Assembly (NCBI RefSeq): GCF_015351595.1
Contig: NZ_JADKPT010000007.1
Coordinates: forward strand, 124,001 to 188,000
Reading direction: 5' to 3'
From: Flavobacterium sp. LC2016-12
Lineage (GTDB): Bacteria > Bacteroidota > Bacteroidia > Flavobacteriales > Flavobacteriaceae
Length of the DNA stretch: 64,000 nucleotides
A program made the translations under genes and the position numbers. Every line of letters starts with the position of its first letter. Positions within the stretch are counted from its first letter, which is position 1. Below the pieces are notes generated by a model, which was not told the DNA's origin, made no database searches, and was given only the letters and a program-made list of their open reading frames with translations. Shown in pieces: positions 24,676-33,961 of this stretch.

Positions 24676-24979
24676 GGATCAAGTAAATTTACAAACCAAA
24701 TATAACCTTTGACTATTTGGCCAAAGCTTCAAACTTGAATTGAAGATTTAGATTCAAAATTAATTCAGTAAGAATTATGATTTTATATTTGAAAAAAAAA
24801 TATAAAATCATGACTGAATAAAATATAGAGCGGACGCACGTTTCGTGGAATCCGACAACTGATTGTAATCCTTATAGTAGTTCGAAGAACGGTGGTAATA
24901 TTGATTAAAAAATAGTATTAAAACATTAAACACTAGCCAATTAAAATTCATTTAAAGCACCACCAATTATACAACTACA
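24676..24979. other. Right-end non-coding region with hairpins
   Basis: It contains a 14-bp perfect inverted repeat (ATGATTTTATATTT 24777-24790, AAATATAAAATCAT 24798-24811) inside a wider CAGT/ACTG pair, then a second stem (CGGA 24831 and CACG 24837 with CGTG 24844 and TCCG 24851). The first works as a bidirectional terminator between island and host gene; both could also mark recombinase or end-structure sites. No gene is visible. Confidence 0.6.
24777..24811. terminator. Bidirectional terminator-like hairpin
   Basis: A 14-bp perfect stem with loop GAAAAAA and A/T-rich arms. It follows the winged-helix gene and faces the truncated comM transcript from the other side. Confidence 0.6.
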
Positions 24980-24984
24980 ACATT
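24980..24984. other. Right attachment-site junction (attR core)
   Basis: The second copy of ACATT. On the minus strand comM is read up to S-N in front of this point; beyond it the frame gives VVVV and a stop formed by island sequence. Joining to 635-639 gives S-N-V-A-L-V-G-G-G, the expected comM sequence. Confidence 0.8.
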
Positions 24985-25818
24985 CGAAATCGTATGATGC
25001 GGACTGCGAAACGGTCTTTGATTCATTAAACCAACTTCTTTTAATTTCCCGGCAACACTATGAATTTTAGTAGTTTCAAGAGCTTCACGTAATGTCATTG
25101 GTGGTAAAATACTCGGAACCCTTTTGGCTAACATTGTTTTTCCGGCTCCCGGCGGACCAATTAAAATGATATTATGGCCTCCGGCCGCAGCGATTTCCAT
25201 GCAACGCTTAATACTTTCCTGTCCGCGAACATCGGAAAAATCAAATTCAGGAAAATCTAAGGTTTTATAAAACTCTGTTCTTGTATCAATAACGGTCGGT
25301 TGGAGTTCTCCTTTTCCGTTAAAAAAGTTAATTACTTCTTGTAAATTAGTTACGCCATAAACATCCAAACCTGTTACAATTGCCGCTTCTTTTACATTTT
25401 GAATCGGAAGAAAGAAACCTTTATATCCTTCTTCTTTTGCTTTTATAGCAATTGGTAACGCACCGCGAATAGGCTGTAAACTTCCATCTAAAGAAAGCTC
25501 ACCCATTATAATATATTGTTCAATTTCCGGAGCTTTAATTTGATCCGAACCTACTAATATTCCCATAGCGAGAGGCAAATCGTAGGCAGAACCTTCTTTT
25601 CGAAGGTCTGCCGGTGCCATATTGATGGTTATTTTTTTTCCGGGAAAATTTAATCCATTATTTTTAAGAGCGGCCGCAATCCTGAAACTACTTTCTTTAA
25701 TCGCACTATCCGGCAAACCAACTAAGTGCAAACCAATACCTTTGTCCATATGAACTTCAATGGTAATGGTGGTTGCTTCAACTCCAAATACGGCACTTCC
25801 GTAAACTTTTACTAACAT
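24980..25818 (-). pseudogene. comM: ComM/YifB N-terminal part, cut by the island
   Basis: The first about 280 residues of ComM. A LonB-like fold domain (MLVKVYGSAVFGVEATTITIEV, MGILVGSDQI) is followed by the AAA+ domain with Walker A IGPPGAGKTML and the RPFRSPHHT motif. The fragment ends VVVV-stop in island DNA (stop at 24967-24969). Walker B and the rest are on the other side of the island, at 1-639. Natural transformation should be impaired if the organism uses it; the fragment itself cannot be active as an ATPase. Confidence 0.95.
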
Positions 25819-25895
25819 AATTTCAATTTCATTAAATGTTTCTAAATCTAATGAAAATAATTATATTGTAATTATTTTACTACAAAAAAATATTT

Positions 25896-26870
25896 TTAAA
25901 AAAATAAATTAATCTGGATCTTGATTTCTTCTGTTATTTTACTCAAGTCTAAACTATTTTGATGTGACCAAAGCTCACTTTCAATCTGATTGTTTCGAAT
26001 ACATTGATGACATTCAATTGCTTCATGTGCATAGCCTTTTCCAAGATTTGGAAGATTAAATGTTTCATCCTGATTATCTTTTACAATCGAATAGCCATCA
26101 GCCATAAACCAAGGAGCGCTCAATTGAATATGTCCTTGAGTTCCACCGATCACCGCTTTCATATCAGACTCCGAAACTATTGAAGCATTCAAAATTGCCT
26201 GTGCTTTTTCGTAATTTAAAATCATGGAAGTCTGCAAATCAATTCCATTTTCATTACAAACCGATTTTGCTATAATTTCCTTTGGAATTCCGAGCATTAT
26301 ATAGGAGAGAAATAAGGGATAAACGCCAATATCATACAGTGCTCCTCCACCCAATTTTTTATCAAAAAGCCTTCCTCCTGCTGTTTCATTTGCATAAAAA
26401 GCAAAATCAGCTTTTACATAATTTACATCGCCAATTATTCCTTGATTTACTTTTTCTAAAACTTCTTTCACAGACGGAATAAAACGCGTCCAGAAAGCTT
26501 CCATAAAAAATCTATTATATTTTTTAGAAGCTTCAGTCATTCTAACCGCATCTTTATAAGAAAGTGAAAGGGGTTTTTCGCATAAAACATGTTTACCGTT
26601 TTCTAATGCTTTAATTGATAATTCAGCATGCGAATCGTGCAGAGTTGCTATATAAACAATATCCACCTGATCATCGGCAAAAAGTGCTTCATACGAATCA
26701 TATACATTTGGACATTTATATTGTTTTGCAAAATCATTTGCCTTATCAAAATCTCTGGAAGCAACGGCTATCAAATTAGCCTCTTCTATCAATAATAAAT
26801 CGGTTGCAAATTGATTTGCAATGTTTCCTAAACCAATAATTCCCCAATTTATTCTGTCCTTATTTTTCAT
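25896..26870 (-). CDS. Gfo/Idh/MocA-family oxidoreductase
   Basis: A 324-residue NAD(P)-dependent dehydrogenase. The N-terminal Rossmann fold shows GIIGLGNIANQFA, and HVLCEKPLSLS holds the catalytic Lys of the EKP motif. The C-terminal alpha/beta domain includes GGGALYDIGVYPL. Related enzymes act on sugars, inositol or trans-dihydrodiols; the FMEAFWTRFIPS segment is common in the dimeric dihydrodiol dehydrogenase branch. It probably forms a single-gene unit: it is convergent with no neighbour and separated from amtB by a 324-bp divergent gap. The substrate cannot be fixed from sequence. Confidence 0.85.
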   Translation of the reverse strand: MKNKDRINWGIIGLGNIANQFATDLLLIEEANLIAVASRDFDKANDFAKQYKCPNVYDSYEALFADDQVDIVYIATLHDSHAELSIKALENGKHVLCEKPLSLSYKDAVRMTEASKKYNRFFMEAFWTRFIPSVKEVLEKVNQGIIGDVNYVKADFAFYANETAGGRLFDKKLGGGALYDIGVYPLFLSYIMLGIPKEIIAKSVCNENGIDLQTSMILNYEKAQAILNASIVSESDMKAVIGGTQGHIQLSAPWFMADGYSIVKDNQDETFNLPNLGKGYAHEAIECHQCIRNNQIESELWSHQNSLDLSKITEEIKIQINLFF

Positions 26871-27194
26871 AATGTTGTTTTTAAACTTCTATCAATTAAA
26901 AATAAAAAAAAAGATTAAAAATGAAGCGATTTGACTATTTTTATAAATATCTGACCATAATTACTCTTAAAATTAGAATTATTTTCATTGTTTTCTGATA
27001 ACACAGCCGAAAAAACCTACACATTTCTGATTTCAGTTTAATAAATTGTAAAATTTAAGTTCTTTTTAACAAATACACGTAAAATATAGGGGGTTAAATT
27101 TAAAAATTAACAAAAATTAAACATTACACTCTATTTTTAATAGGGGTGTCGAATGATTTTATATTTTTATAAAAATTTTAAAAACTAAATAACT
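26871..27194. other. Divergent intergenic region before amtB
   Basis: 324 bp, very AT-rich. A short perfect palindrome ATTTTTATAAAAAT lies shortly before the amtB start. I see no exact TAnnTTTG promoter, repeat or RNA element. Ammonium-transporter control is expected here but not visible. Confidence 0.4.
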
Positions 27195-28511
27195 ATGCGA
27201 AAAATTATTTTAAGTGTGATTCTTATCACTATTTTGGTACTGACTTTTGTATCAAATTTCATCTTATCAGACAACCCAATTCCAGCAGAAGCTGTAAAGT
27301 TTGATACCGGAGATACCGCTTGGATGATCGTAGCAACTGCATTTGTATTGCTAATGACACCTGGTTTAGGATTTTTCTACGGAGGTATGGTAGGTAAGAA
27401 AAACGTTATCAGTACCATGCTGCAAAGTTTTATGGCAATGGTAATTGTTACTATTTTATGGGTTGTTGTTGCTTTTGGTCTAGCTTTTGGCCCTACTATT
27501 GGAGGAATCATTGGAGATCCAACTTCTAATTTATTCTTTCAGGGTGTTGGTACAAATACTGCCTGGAGTCTTGCCCCTACAATTCCTTTTATGTTATTCG
27601 CATTATTTCAAGCAAAATTTGCCATCATTACACCGGCATTAATTACAGGTGCTTTTGCAGAGCGTGTACGTTTCTGGGCATATTTATTATTCATGGTTTT
27701 ATTTATATTATTAATATACGCACCGTTATGTCACATGACATGGCATCCTGATGGAGTTTTCTTCAAAATGGGAGTATTAGACTTCGCTGGAGGAACTGTA
27801 GTACACATGAGTGCTGGGTGGGCTGCATTGGCTGGAGCAATCTTCTTAGGAAAAAGAAAAATTCAAAAAGTTAATCCTGCAAGAATTACTTATGTATTAT
27901 TAGGAACTGGTTTATTATGGTTCGGATGGTTTGGTTTCAATGCAGGTTCTGCTTTAGGATCAAATGGTTTAGCTGTACAAGCTTTAGGAACTACTACTGT
28001 AGCTGCTGCAGCTGCTGCAATGGCATGGGTTTTCCTTGACAAAATATTAGGTCACAAATTATCTGCACTTGGAGCTTGTATTGGAGCTGTTGTAGGTCTT
28101 GTTGCTATTACTCCTGCTGCTGGTTTCGTAAGCATTCCTCACGGAATTTTCATTGGAGCTTTTGCCGCTATCGTAAGTAACTTAGTAGTAAGTAAATTCC
28201 CTAAAGGAAAAATCGATGATGCTTTGGATGTTTTTGCTTGTCACGGTGTTGGTGGTATGGTAGGTATGTTGTTAACCGGAGTTTTTGCTTCAAAAGCTGT
28301 TAATCCTGTAGTTGGTGACAATCAAGGTTTGATCTTCGGAACTCCAACTTTATTCATTAACCAATTAATTGCCTTAGTAATCGTATCTATCTTCGCATTT
28401 GTTGCTTCATATATTTTATTCTTCGTTGTAAATAAAATTACTCCTCTAAGAGTTACTGAAGAAAAAGAAGAATTAGGATTAGATATCTCTCAACACGGAG
28501 AATACCTATAA
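27195..28511 (+). CDS. amtB: Ammonium transporter
   Basis: A 438-residue Amt/Rh-family channel that brings ammonium across the inner membrane. A signal-like N-terminal segment (to about residue 25) is followed by about 11 transmembrane helices. The signature is clear: DTAWMIVATAFVLLMTPGLGFFYGGMV at the start and the pore His residues in PLCHMTWHPDG and FACHGVGGMVG (twin-His motif). No glnK gene is adjacent, unlike in many bacteria. A strong terminator follows, then a degenerate duplicate of its last codons. Confidence 0.95.
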   Translation: MRKIILSVILITILVLTFVSNFILSDNPIPAEAVKFDTGDTAWMIVATAFVLLMTPGLGFFYGGMVGKKNVISTMLQSFMAMVIVTILWVVVAFGLAFGPTIGGIIGDPTSNLFFQGVGTNTAWSLAPTIPFMLFALFQAKFAIITPALITGAFAERVRFWAYLLFMVLFILLIYAPLCHMTWHPDGVFFKMGVLDFAGGTVVHMSAGWAALAGAIFLGKRKIQKVNPARITYVLLGTGLLWFGWFGFNAGSALGSNGLAVQALGTTTVAAAAAAMAWVFLDKILGHKLSALGACIGAVVGLVAITPAAGFVSIPHGIFIGAFAAIVSNLVVSKFPKGKIDDALDVFACHGVGGMVGMLLTGVFASKAVNPVVGDNQGLIFGTPTLFINQLIALVIVSIFAFVASYILFFVVNKITPLRVTEEKEELGLDISQHGEYL

Positions 28512-28542
28512 GAATTTACCCCCCTTTTGCCTTAATAAAAAA

Positions 28543-28577
28543 ATCCCTCTAAGAAGCTCACACTTAGAGGGATTTTT
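28543..28577 (+). terminator. Terminator of amtB
   Basis: ATCCCTCTAAG (28543-28553) and CTTAGAGGGAT (28563-28573) form an 11-bp perfect stem followed by T4-5. Confidence 0.9.
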
Positions 28578-28631
28578 CATCAAGAATATAGAGTAAAGAG
28601 CAAAGAGAATAGATTTTACTCTAACACTTTG

Positions 28632-28776
28632 TTGTAGGTAAAATTACTTCTCCAAGAGTCAATCAAGAAAAGAAGAATTAGGATTAGATATCTCTCAATA
28701 CGAAGAATACCTTTAAGAATTTAATTCCGATTTGCTCAATCAATAAAAAAGCACTCTAGGTTTTACTTAGAGTGCT
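28632..28776 (+). repeat. Duplicated 3' end of amtB with second terminator
   Basis: The stretch repeats the last ~85 bases of amtB (first copy about 28427-28520): both contain AGAAGAATTAGGATTAGATA and end AATACCT-T/A-TAAGAATTTA. It is followed by a hairpin AGCACTCTA (28750-28758) / TAGAGTGCT (28768-28776) plus T5, in the same relative place as the first terminator. This is a remnant of a tandem duplication or gene-conversion event; the copy has several point changes and codes for nothing. Confidence 0.85.
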
Positions 28777-28911
28777 TTTTGTTTTGAATTAACTTTCCCC
28801 TGAATTATTTTAGATTTTTAGACTGTAGGTTTTAGATTTCTACCCTCCTTATTCTATGTTCTATTTTCTATGTTCTATTTTCTATTTTCTATTTTCTATT
28901 TTCTCAAGAAT

Positions 28912-31011
28912 CTACTTAAAATTCGAAATCCCGGTTTTTAACCAAGTCAAATACTCTTCCACATCTACATAACTGATTGTTGGTTTTGAACTGTTTAAAT
29001 TCTTTCCTTCCAAGTCAGTAATAACATATAAAGGCTGTGTATTTGTTTTGTATTTTGAGATCATAAAGTCTGTCCATTTATCACCAACTGTTTCAATTTT
29101 ATCTCCTTTTGCGGTAACAAATTGTTCTTTTTTTGGTAATTCACGTTTGTCATCTACATAAAGCGAAATCAAAACAACTTCATTTTTTAAGATTGGCAAA
29201 ACTTTTTCATCAGACCAAACATTGTTTTCCATCTTTCTACAGTTTACACAAGCATAACCTGTAAAATCAAGCATTATTGGCTTATTGATTGATTTCGCAT
29301 AGGCTAGTCCATCTTCGTAATCAGTAAAAATCATAATCCCATGAGGACCTAATTCTGCTCCTTCTGGCAAGCCTTCTATTTCACCTGTTCCAACATTTGA
29401 GTTTGTCGAACCTCCAACTCCTAAAGGACTTTCGCTATAGGTTGGTGGTGGCGGAAAAGCACTAATTAATTTTAATGGCGCTCCCCAAAGTCCCGGAATT
29501 AAATAAACCGTAAAACTTAAAACCAATAATCCAAATGATAATCTTCCAACTGAAATATGATTCGTCGGACTATCGTGTGGCAATGTAATTTTTCCAAATA
29601 AATACAATGCTAAAGTTCCGAAAATTGCAATCCAGATCGCTAAAAATACTTCTCTTTCTAATAAATGCAATTGTAAAACCAAGTCAGCATTTGATAAGAA
29701 TTTGAAAGCCAAAGCCAGTTCTAAAAATCCTAAAACCACTTTTACCGTATTCAACCAGCCACCTGATTTTGGTAAAGAATTCAACCAACCCGGGAACATA
29801 GCAAACAACATAAACGGCAATGCCATAGCAGATGAAAATCCTAACATTCCAATAACCGGAGCGATTCCACCATTTGAAGCGGCTTCAACTAATAAGGTTC
29901 CAACAATTGGTCCTGTACAAGAAAACGATACAATTGCCAAAGCTAATGCCATGAACAATATCCCAACTATCCCTCCTCTGTCTGCTTGTTGATCTGCTTT
30001 GTTTGCCCATGAATTTGGAAGCATAATTTCGAACGCTCCTAAAAAGGATACAGCAAATACAATCAATAAAACGAAGAATATCAAATTAAACCAAACATCT
30101 GTAGACAAAGCATTCAATGCGTCTGCCCCAAATATTTTTGTTACGATCAAACCTAAAATTACATAAATGGCGATAATTGCTAATCCGTAAATAACCGCAT
30201 TACGAATTCCTTTTGCTCTGCTTTTACTTTGTTTGGTAAAGAAACTTACCGTCATTGGGATCATTGGGAAAACACAAGGTGTTAACAAAGCAGCGAATCC
30301 TGAAATAAAAGCAATAAAAAAGATCGACCATAAACTTCTTGTTGGTGCTGGTGCCGGAATTTCATCATTTTCTGATACCGCAGCAACTTCAGCTTTTGCT
30401 GTTTCTTTTTTAACTTCATTTGTTACAGTTGATAAAGTATCAATAGCTATTCCCGTTACTTTTGTTTCATCTTTTTTTGCCTCAGAAACAGTTGCAACAG
30501 CTTCCATTTTGAAAGATGCCGGAATTACAATAGAGAATTTTTTATTCGAATTGATACACACCTCTTTACATACCTGAAAGTCAAAATCGACATCAACCGT
30601 TTTCAAATCCGGATTTGTAATCGTGATTTCCTGTTCAATATGGGCTTTTCCTTCAAAGAAAGTTTCGTTTACACCAAAAACATCGTTAAAGGCTGTTTTA
30701 GTTTTTCCTTCTTTGGCTTTACCAACCAAATTGTAATTTCCTTTTTGATTTTTAAACACAATTTCCAACGGAAGTGGTCCTCCGTCCGGCGTAAATTGTG
30801 AATACATATGCCAGTCTTTTTCAATTGTTCCATCAAAAATTAAAACAGCATTTGTTCCTGATTTCTTTTCAATTTTAGCTGTCCATTTTACCGGCTCTAA
30901 AATCTGCGCATTACCTTTTGCAAAAGCAAAAATGAAAAATAACAAAAAAACAATGGTTTTATTCCAGATACTTTTGGAAGTTATCGTTTGATAAGATTGA
31001 GTAAAGTTCAT
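28912..31011 (-). CDS. dsbD: Thiol:disulfide interchange protein DsbD
   Basis: A 699-residue membrane protein that carries electrons from cytoplasmic thioredoxin to periplasmic partners. A signal peptide (to about NAQ, residue 35) is followed by the N-terminal DsbD-alpha-like domain with a Cys pair (QVCKEVCINS). The CcdA-like membrane core has eight helices and Cys in LLTPCVFPMIPMTV and FSCTGPIVG. The C-terminal thioredoxin domain carries the CVNC motif (GYACVNCRKM). All three redox pairs are present. Its ATG overlaps the tilS stop by one base (TAATG), so the pair is coupled. Confidence 0.93.
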   Translation of the reverse strand: MNFTQSYQTITSKSIWNKTIVFLLFFIFAFAKGNAQILEPVKWTAKIEKKSGTNAVLIFDGTIEKDWHMYSQFTPDGGPLPLEIVFKNQKGNYNLVGKAKEGKTKTAFNDVFGVNETFFEGKAHIEQEITITNPDLKTVDVDFDFQVCKEVCINSNKKFSIVIPASFKMEAVATVSEAKKDETKVTGIAIDTLSTVTNEVKKETAKAEVAAVSENDEIPAPAPTRSLWSIFFIAFISGFAALLTPCVFPMIPMTVSFFTKQSKSRAKGIRNAVIYGLAIIAIYVILGLIVTKIFGADALNALSTDVWFNLIFFVLLIVFAVSFLGAFEIMLPNSWANKADQQADRGGIVGILFMALALAIVSFSCTGPIVGTLLVEAASNGGIAPVIGMLGFSSAMALPFMLFAMFPGWLNSLPKSGGWLNTVKVVLGFLELALAFKFLSNADLVLQLHLLEREVFLAIWIAIFGTLALYLFGKITLPHDSPTNHISVGRLSFGLLVLSFTVYLIPGLWGAPLKLISAFPPPPTYSESPLGVGGSTNSNVGTGEIEGLPEGAELGPHGIMIFTDYEDGLAYAKSINKPIMLDFTGYACVNCRKMENNVWSDEKVLPILKNEVVLISLYVDDKRELPKKEQFVTAKGDKIETVGDKWTDFMISKYKTNTQPLYVITDLEGKNLNSSKPTISYVDVEEYLTWLKTGISNFK

Positions 31012-32321
31012 TATTGTAGTTCTATTTTAAGTATTTTATTTGTGGTATTTTCTATTTTAAAACGTTCATCTTGCCTGATTCCGATAACCCAGACAATCTG
31101 ATTATCAGAGCACAAAATCCATGTTTTTTCCTTTTCAATCAGTGATAATTTTTCATCTTTAAAAAGCTTGCTGACCTTTTTTGATTTCCCATTCATCCCA
31201 AACGGATGAAAAACATCACCTTCATTCCATTTACGCAAAACCAAAGGAAACTGGATTTTTTCAGCGTCAACAAAGATAGCTTTATTTGAATCTATTGTAA
31301 TGTCGTCTACCTGACAAAGCCTCAATTTTAAGGGAAAATTAACGTCTTGATCTTCTTTATTGATGTGATATTCGTCTTGCTCATCCTCTTCTGAAAGTGG
31401 ACTTAAAATCAGTGTATTTCTGTTTTTCAGCAATCTAAATACCTCAGAAAACACTTGTTTTCCGGATTGCCCATCAACCAAATCATAAATATCATTCCAT
31501 GCCAAAAAGCCAAATTCATTTAACCATTGATACAAATACGATTTATAATTGGGTAATTTTTGAAGCTGATTTAAATCAAAATGAATATCATCACCGACCT
31601 CTTTCGCAACCTGCTGATAAATCATAATAGAAGCATCTTCAACCATCTCTTTTGATTCCTGTAAATACGATTGCGTTTTCTGAAAAGCAGTCAAAAAGTT
31701 AGGTTTGATTTCCTTCAACATCGGAACTAAATCATGACGAATTTTATTTCGCAGGTATTTATTGGATCCATTACTGCTGTCTTCACGCCATTCAATATTA
31801 TGTTCTTCTGCATATTTCAGGATTTCATCTCTTGAAAAAGGCAAAAGTGGGCGGATAATTTTATCATTTTGTTCTGGAATTCCAGTTAAACCATCCAAAC
31901 CTGTTCCACGGGTTAAATTGATAATGAAAGTTTCCAAATTATCATCAGCATGATGAGCTGTTAGAATGTAATCGAAATTTTCGGCTTCCAAAAGCTCATA
32001 AAACCAACTGTAACGTAGCTCGCGTGCCGCAACTTGAGTTGATAATTTATAATCTTTTGCAAAAGCTTCGGTATCAAATTGAGTAGTAAAAATTTGAATA
32101 TTATTCTGATCGCAATAGTTTTGAATAAAACTCTGATCACCAAAACTTTCTAATCCGCGTAGTTGGAAATTACAATGCAAAACAGCAATTTCATATGGTA
32201 ACTGCTGCAGCAAATGCAATAAAACCATACTGTCCAAACCTCCGCTAACCGCCAGAAATAGTTTTTTATCTTCCAGAAATGGAAACCTCGAAATGATGTG
32301 ATTTTGAAATTTTGAAAACAT
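31011..32321 (-). CDS. tilS: tRNA(Ile)-lysidine synthetase
   Basis: A 436-residue PP-loop ATPase that converts C34 of tRNA-Ile(CAU) to lysidine so that it reads AUA; essential. The nucleotide loop is SGGLDS (residues 26-31), and HHADDNLETFIINLTRGTGLDGLTG is the conserved second block. The C-terminal substrate-binding domain (LRKWNEGDVFHPFGM, KKVSKLFKDEKL) is complete. Coupled to dsbD downstream and separated from pabB by a palindromic repeat. Confidence 0.95.
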   Translation of the reverse strand: MFSKFQNHIISRFPFLEDKKLFLAVSGGLDSMVLLHLLQQLPYEIAVLHCNFQLRGLESFGDQSFIQNYCDQNNIQIFTTQFDTEAFAKDYKLSTQVAARELRYSWFYELLEAENFDYILTAHHADDNLETFIINLTRGTGLDGLTGIPEQNDKIIRPLLPFSRDEILKYAEEHNIEWREDSSNGSNKYLRNKIRHDLVPMLKEIKPNFLTAFQKTQSYLQESKEMVEDASIMIYQQVAKEVGDDIHFDLNQLQKLPNYKSYLYQWLNEFGFLAWNDIYDLVDGQSGKQVFSEVFRLLKNRNTLILSPLSEEDEQDEYHINKEDQDVNFPLKLRLCQVDDITIDSNKAIFVDAEKIQFPLVLRKWNEGDVFHPFGMNGKSKKVSKLFKDEKLSLIEKEKTWILCSDNQIVWVIGIRQDERFKIENTTNKILKIELQ

Positions 32322-32380
32322 TTGATAAATGTAAAGAATTAAATTCTATCAATTTTTAAATGAAATGTTAAGTGGATATT

Positions 32381-32454
32381 TTTTTTCCGCCACGAATTCA
32401 CGAATTATTTTTAATATGTCCCGGAGATTAATTCGTGAATTCGTGGCGGAAAAA
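32381..32454. repeat. Dispersed palindromic repeat, copy 1
   Basis: The arms TTTTTTCCGCCACGAATTCA (start 32381) and its complement ending near 32454 share CCGCCACGAATTCACGAATTA. It lies between pabB and tilS, with T/A runs outside, so it could terminate transcription in both directions. The same core occurs at 40060 and 57012, with a half copy at 57135. Confidence 0.85.
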
Positions 32455-32455
32455 A

Positions 32456-33766
32456 TTACTGCAAAACCTCATGCATTGCCTTCGCCTTCAACAAACATTC
32501 TTCATATTCTTTTTCAGGATCAGATTGTGCTGTAATGGCGCTTCCTACTGAAAATGAAACGTATTGATTTTCCTGATTGTACAAAATACTTCTGATGACA
32601 ACATTAAAATCAAAATCGCCTTCAGGAGTAAAATAACCAACTGCTCCACTGTATAAACCACGTTTTGTTTCCTCGAGGTTTTCAATAATTTTCATTACTG
32701 AAACCTTCGGAGCTCCCGTCATACTTCCCATTGGGAAAGTCGTTTTTAAAACATCAACCGGAGCATATTGTGGATCTAGTTTTGATGTTATAGTCGAAAT
32801 CATTTGGTGCACCTGCAGAAACGAATAAATTTTGCAAAGCTCTTCAACTTCTACAGAACCTTTTTGTGCAGTATGAGACAAATCATTTCTGACTAAGTCG
32901 GTTATCATGATATTCTCAGCGCGTTCTTTTGAATCTGATTCCAGAAATTGCTTTGATTGTTCGTCTTCAATTGGATCAGAAGATCGTTTTGAAGTTCCTT
33001 TTATTGGTTGGGAAATAATCATTTCACCCACTTTTTTCAGATAACGTTCCGGAGAAGCAGAAAGTAAATATTGTTTGCGATTTTTAAAGAAAACCGAAAA
33101 TGGTGCTTTTGAAATTTCATTTAATTTCAGAAATTTTTCCAGTGGATTAATAACCGCATTTTCAGCATAAAATTCCATACAGAAATTCGCTTCATACATA
33201 TCACCAACTTGAATATGATGAAGCATTTTATTTACTTTTTCAATATAAAATTCTTTAGAAATACGCTGTTCAATCTTTAAAGCTGCCGCACTTTCGACTT
33301 TTGACTTTTGACTTTTGGCTATCTCATTAAAATCCTCTTCAACCTCATCATCACACAGCAATAAATATCGAATTTCAAGTTGATTTCCTTTCAATAAAAA
33401 TATTTTTTTTGGCTGAAAGAAAAACAAATCCGGAAAATTCAATCCATCAAAATTAGCTGATTTTAACTCTTCAACATCATTTTTTAAATCATACGTCAAA
33501 TAACCGAAAAGCCAGTCTTTTGTAGTTTGTTGGTATTGTTTTAAATCATCAAAAGCATTCTGGTAATCGGTTTTTAAAGAAGTAAAAGCGTCTACCGCCA
33601 GTACACAATCAAAACTCGAATATTGCTGCGTATGCGAATTGCTGTCTAAAAAAACAACCTCACGAAATTGCTGTGACCAGGTTAAAAGCTGCTGTTTAAA
33701 CTGCTTTGGGTTTGAAATAGGTTTATGAATGGAAACTCTCAAAAAAGTATAAATTTTAGACTTCAA
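32456..33766 (-). CDS. pabB: Aminodeoxychorismate synthase component I
   Basis: A 436-residue chorismate-utilising enzyme that adds ammonia to chorismate in p-aminobenzoate (folate) synthesis. The C-terminal catalytic block is complete: QPIKGTSKR, ENIMITDLVRNDLS, FPMGSMTGAPKVS and GLYSGAVGYFTPEGDFDFNVVIRS. PIKGT with Lys is the version found in PabB (TrpE has PIAGT), which favours pabB over an anthranilate synthase. The glutaminase partner is not in the window. The N-terminal half is divergent. Confidence 0.88.
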   Translation of the reverse strand: MKSKIYTFLRVSIHKPISNPKQFKQQLLTWSQQFREVVFLDSNSHTQQYSSFDCVLAVDAFTSLKTDYQNAFDDLKQYQQTTKDWLFGYLTYDLKNDVEELKSANFDGLNFPDLFFFQPKKIFLLKGNQLEIRYLLLCDDEVEEDFNEIAKSQKSKVESAAALKIEQRISKEFYIEKVNKMLHHIQVGDMYEANFCMEFYAENAVINPLEKFLKLNEISKAPFSVFFKNRKQYLLSASPERYLKKVGEMIISQPIKGTSKRSSDPIEDEQSKQFLESDSKERAENIMITDLVRNDLSHTAQKGSVEVEELCKIYSFLQVHQMISTITSKLDPQYAPVDVLKTTFPMGSMTGAPKVSVMKIIENLEETKRGLYSGAVGYFTPEGDFDFNVVIRSILYNQENQYVSFSVGSAITAQSDPEKEYEECLLKAKAMHEVLQ

Positions 33767-33961
33767 AATTACGACAAAAAAAATCCTTCAATAAAATTAT
33801 CCCGAAAAATTATTGGCACACTTTTTAGTACATCGAATTAGTGCTAATTATTAAAACTTTTCTTGCCATTTGATTAAAAAATTACTCGCGCTTTTATTAC
33901 GTACAAAATCCTATTTGCATCGCGTAAATAGTCTATTTATTAATCAAATTTTATAACCTTT

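Noticed and set aside
25896..26870. Gfo/Idh oxidoreductase as part of the island
   Set aside because: It lies outside the comM junction and is followed by core genes.
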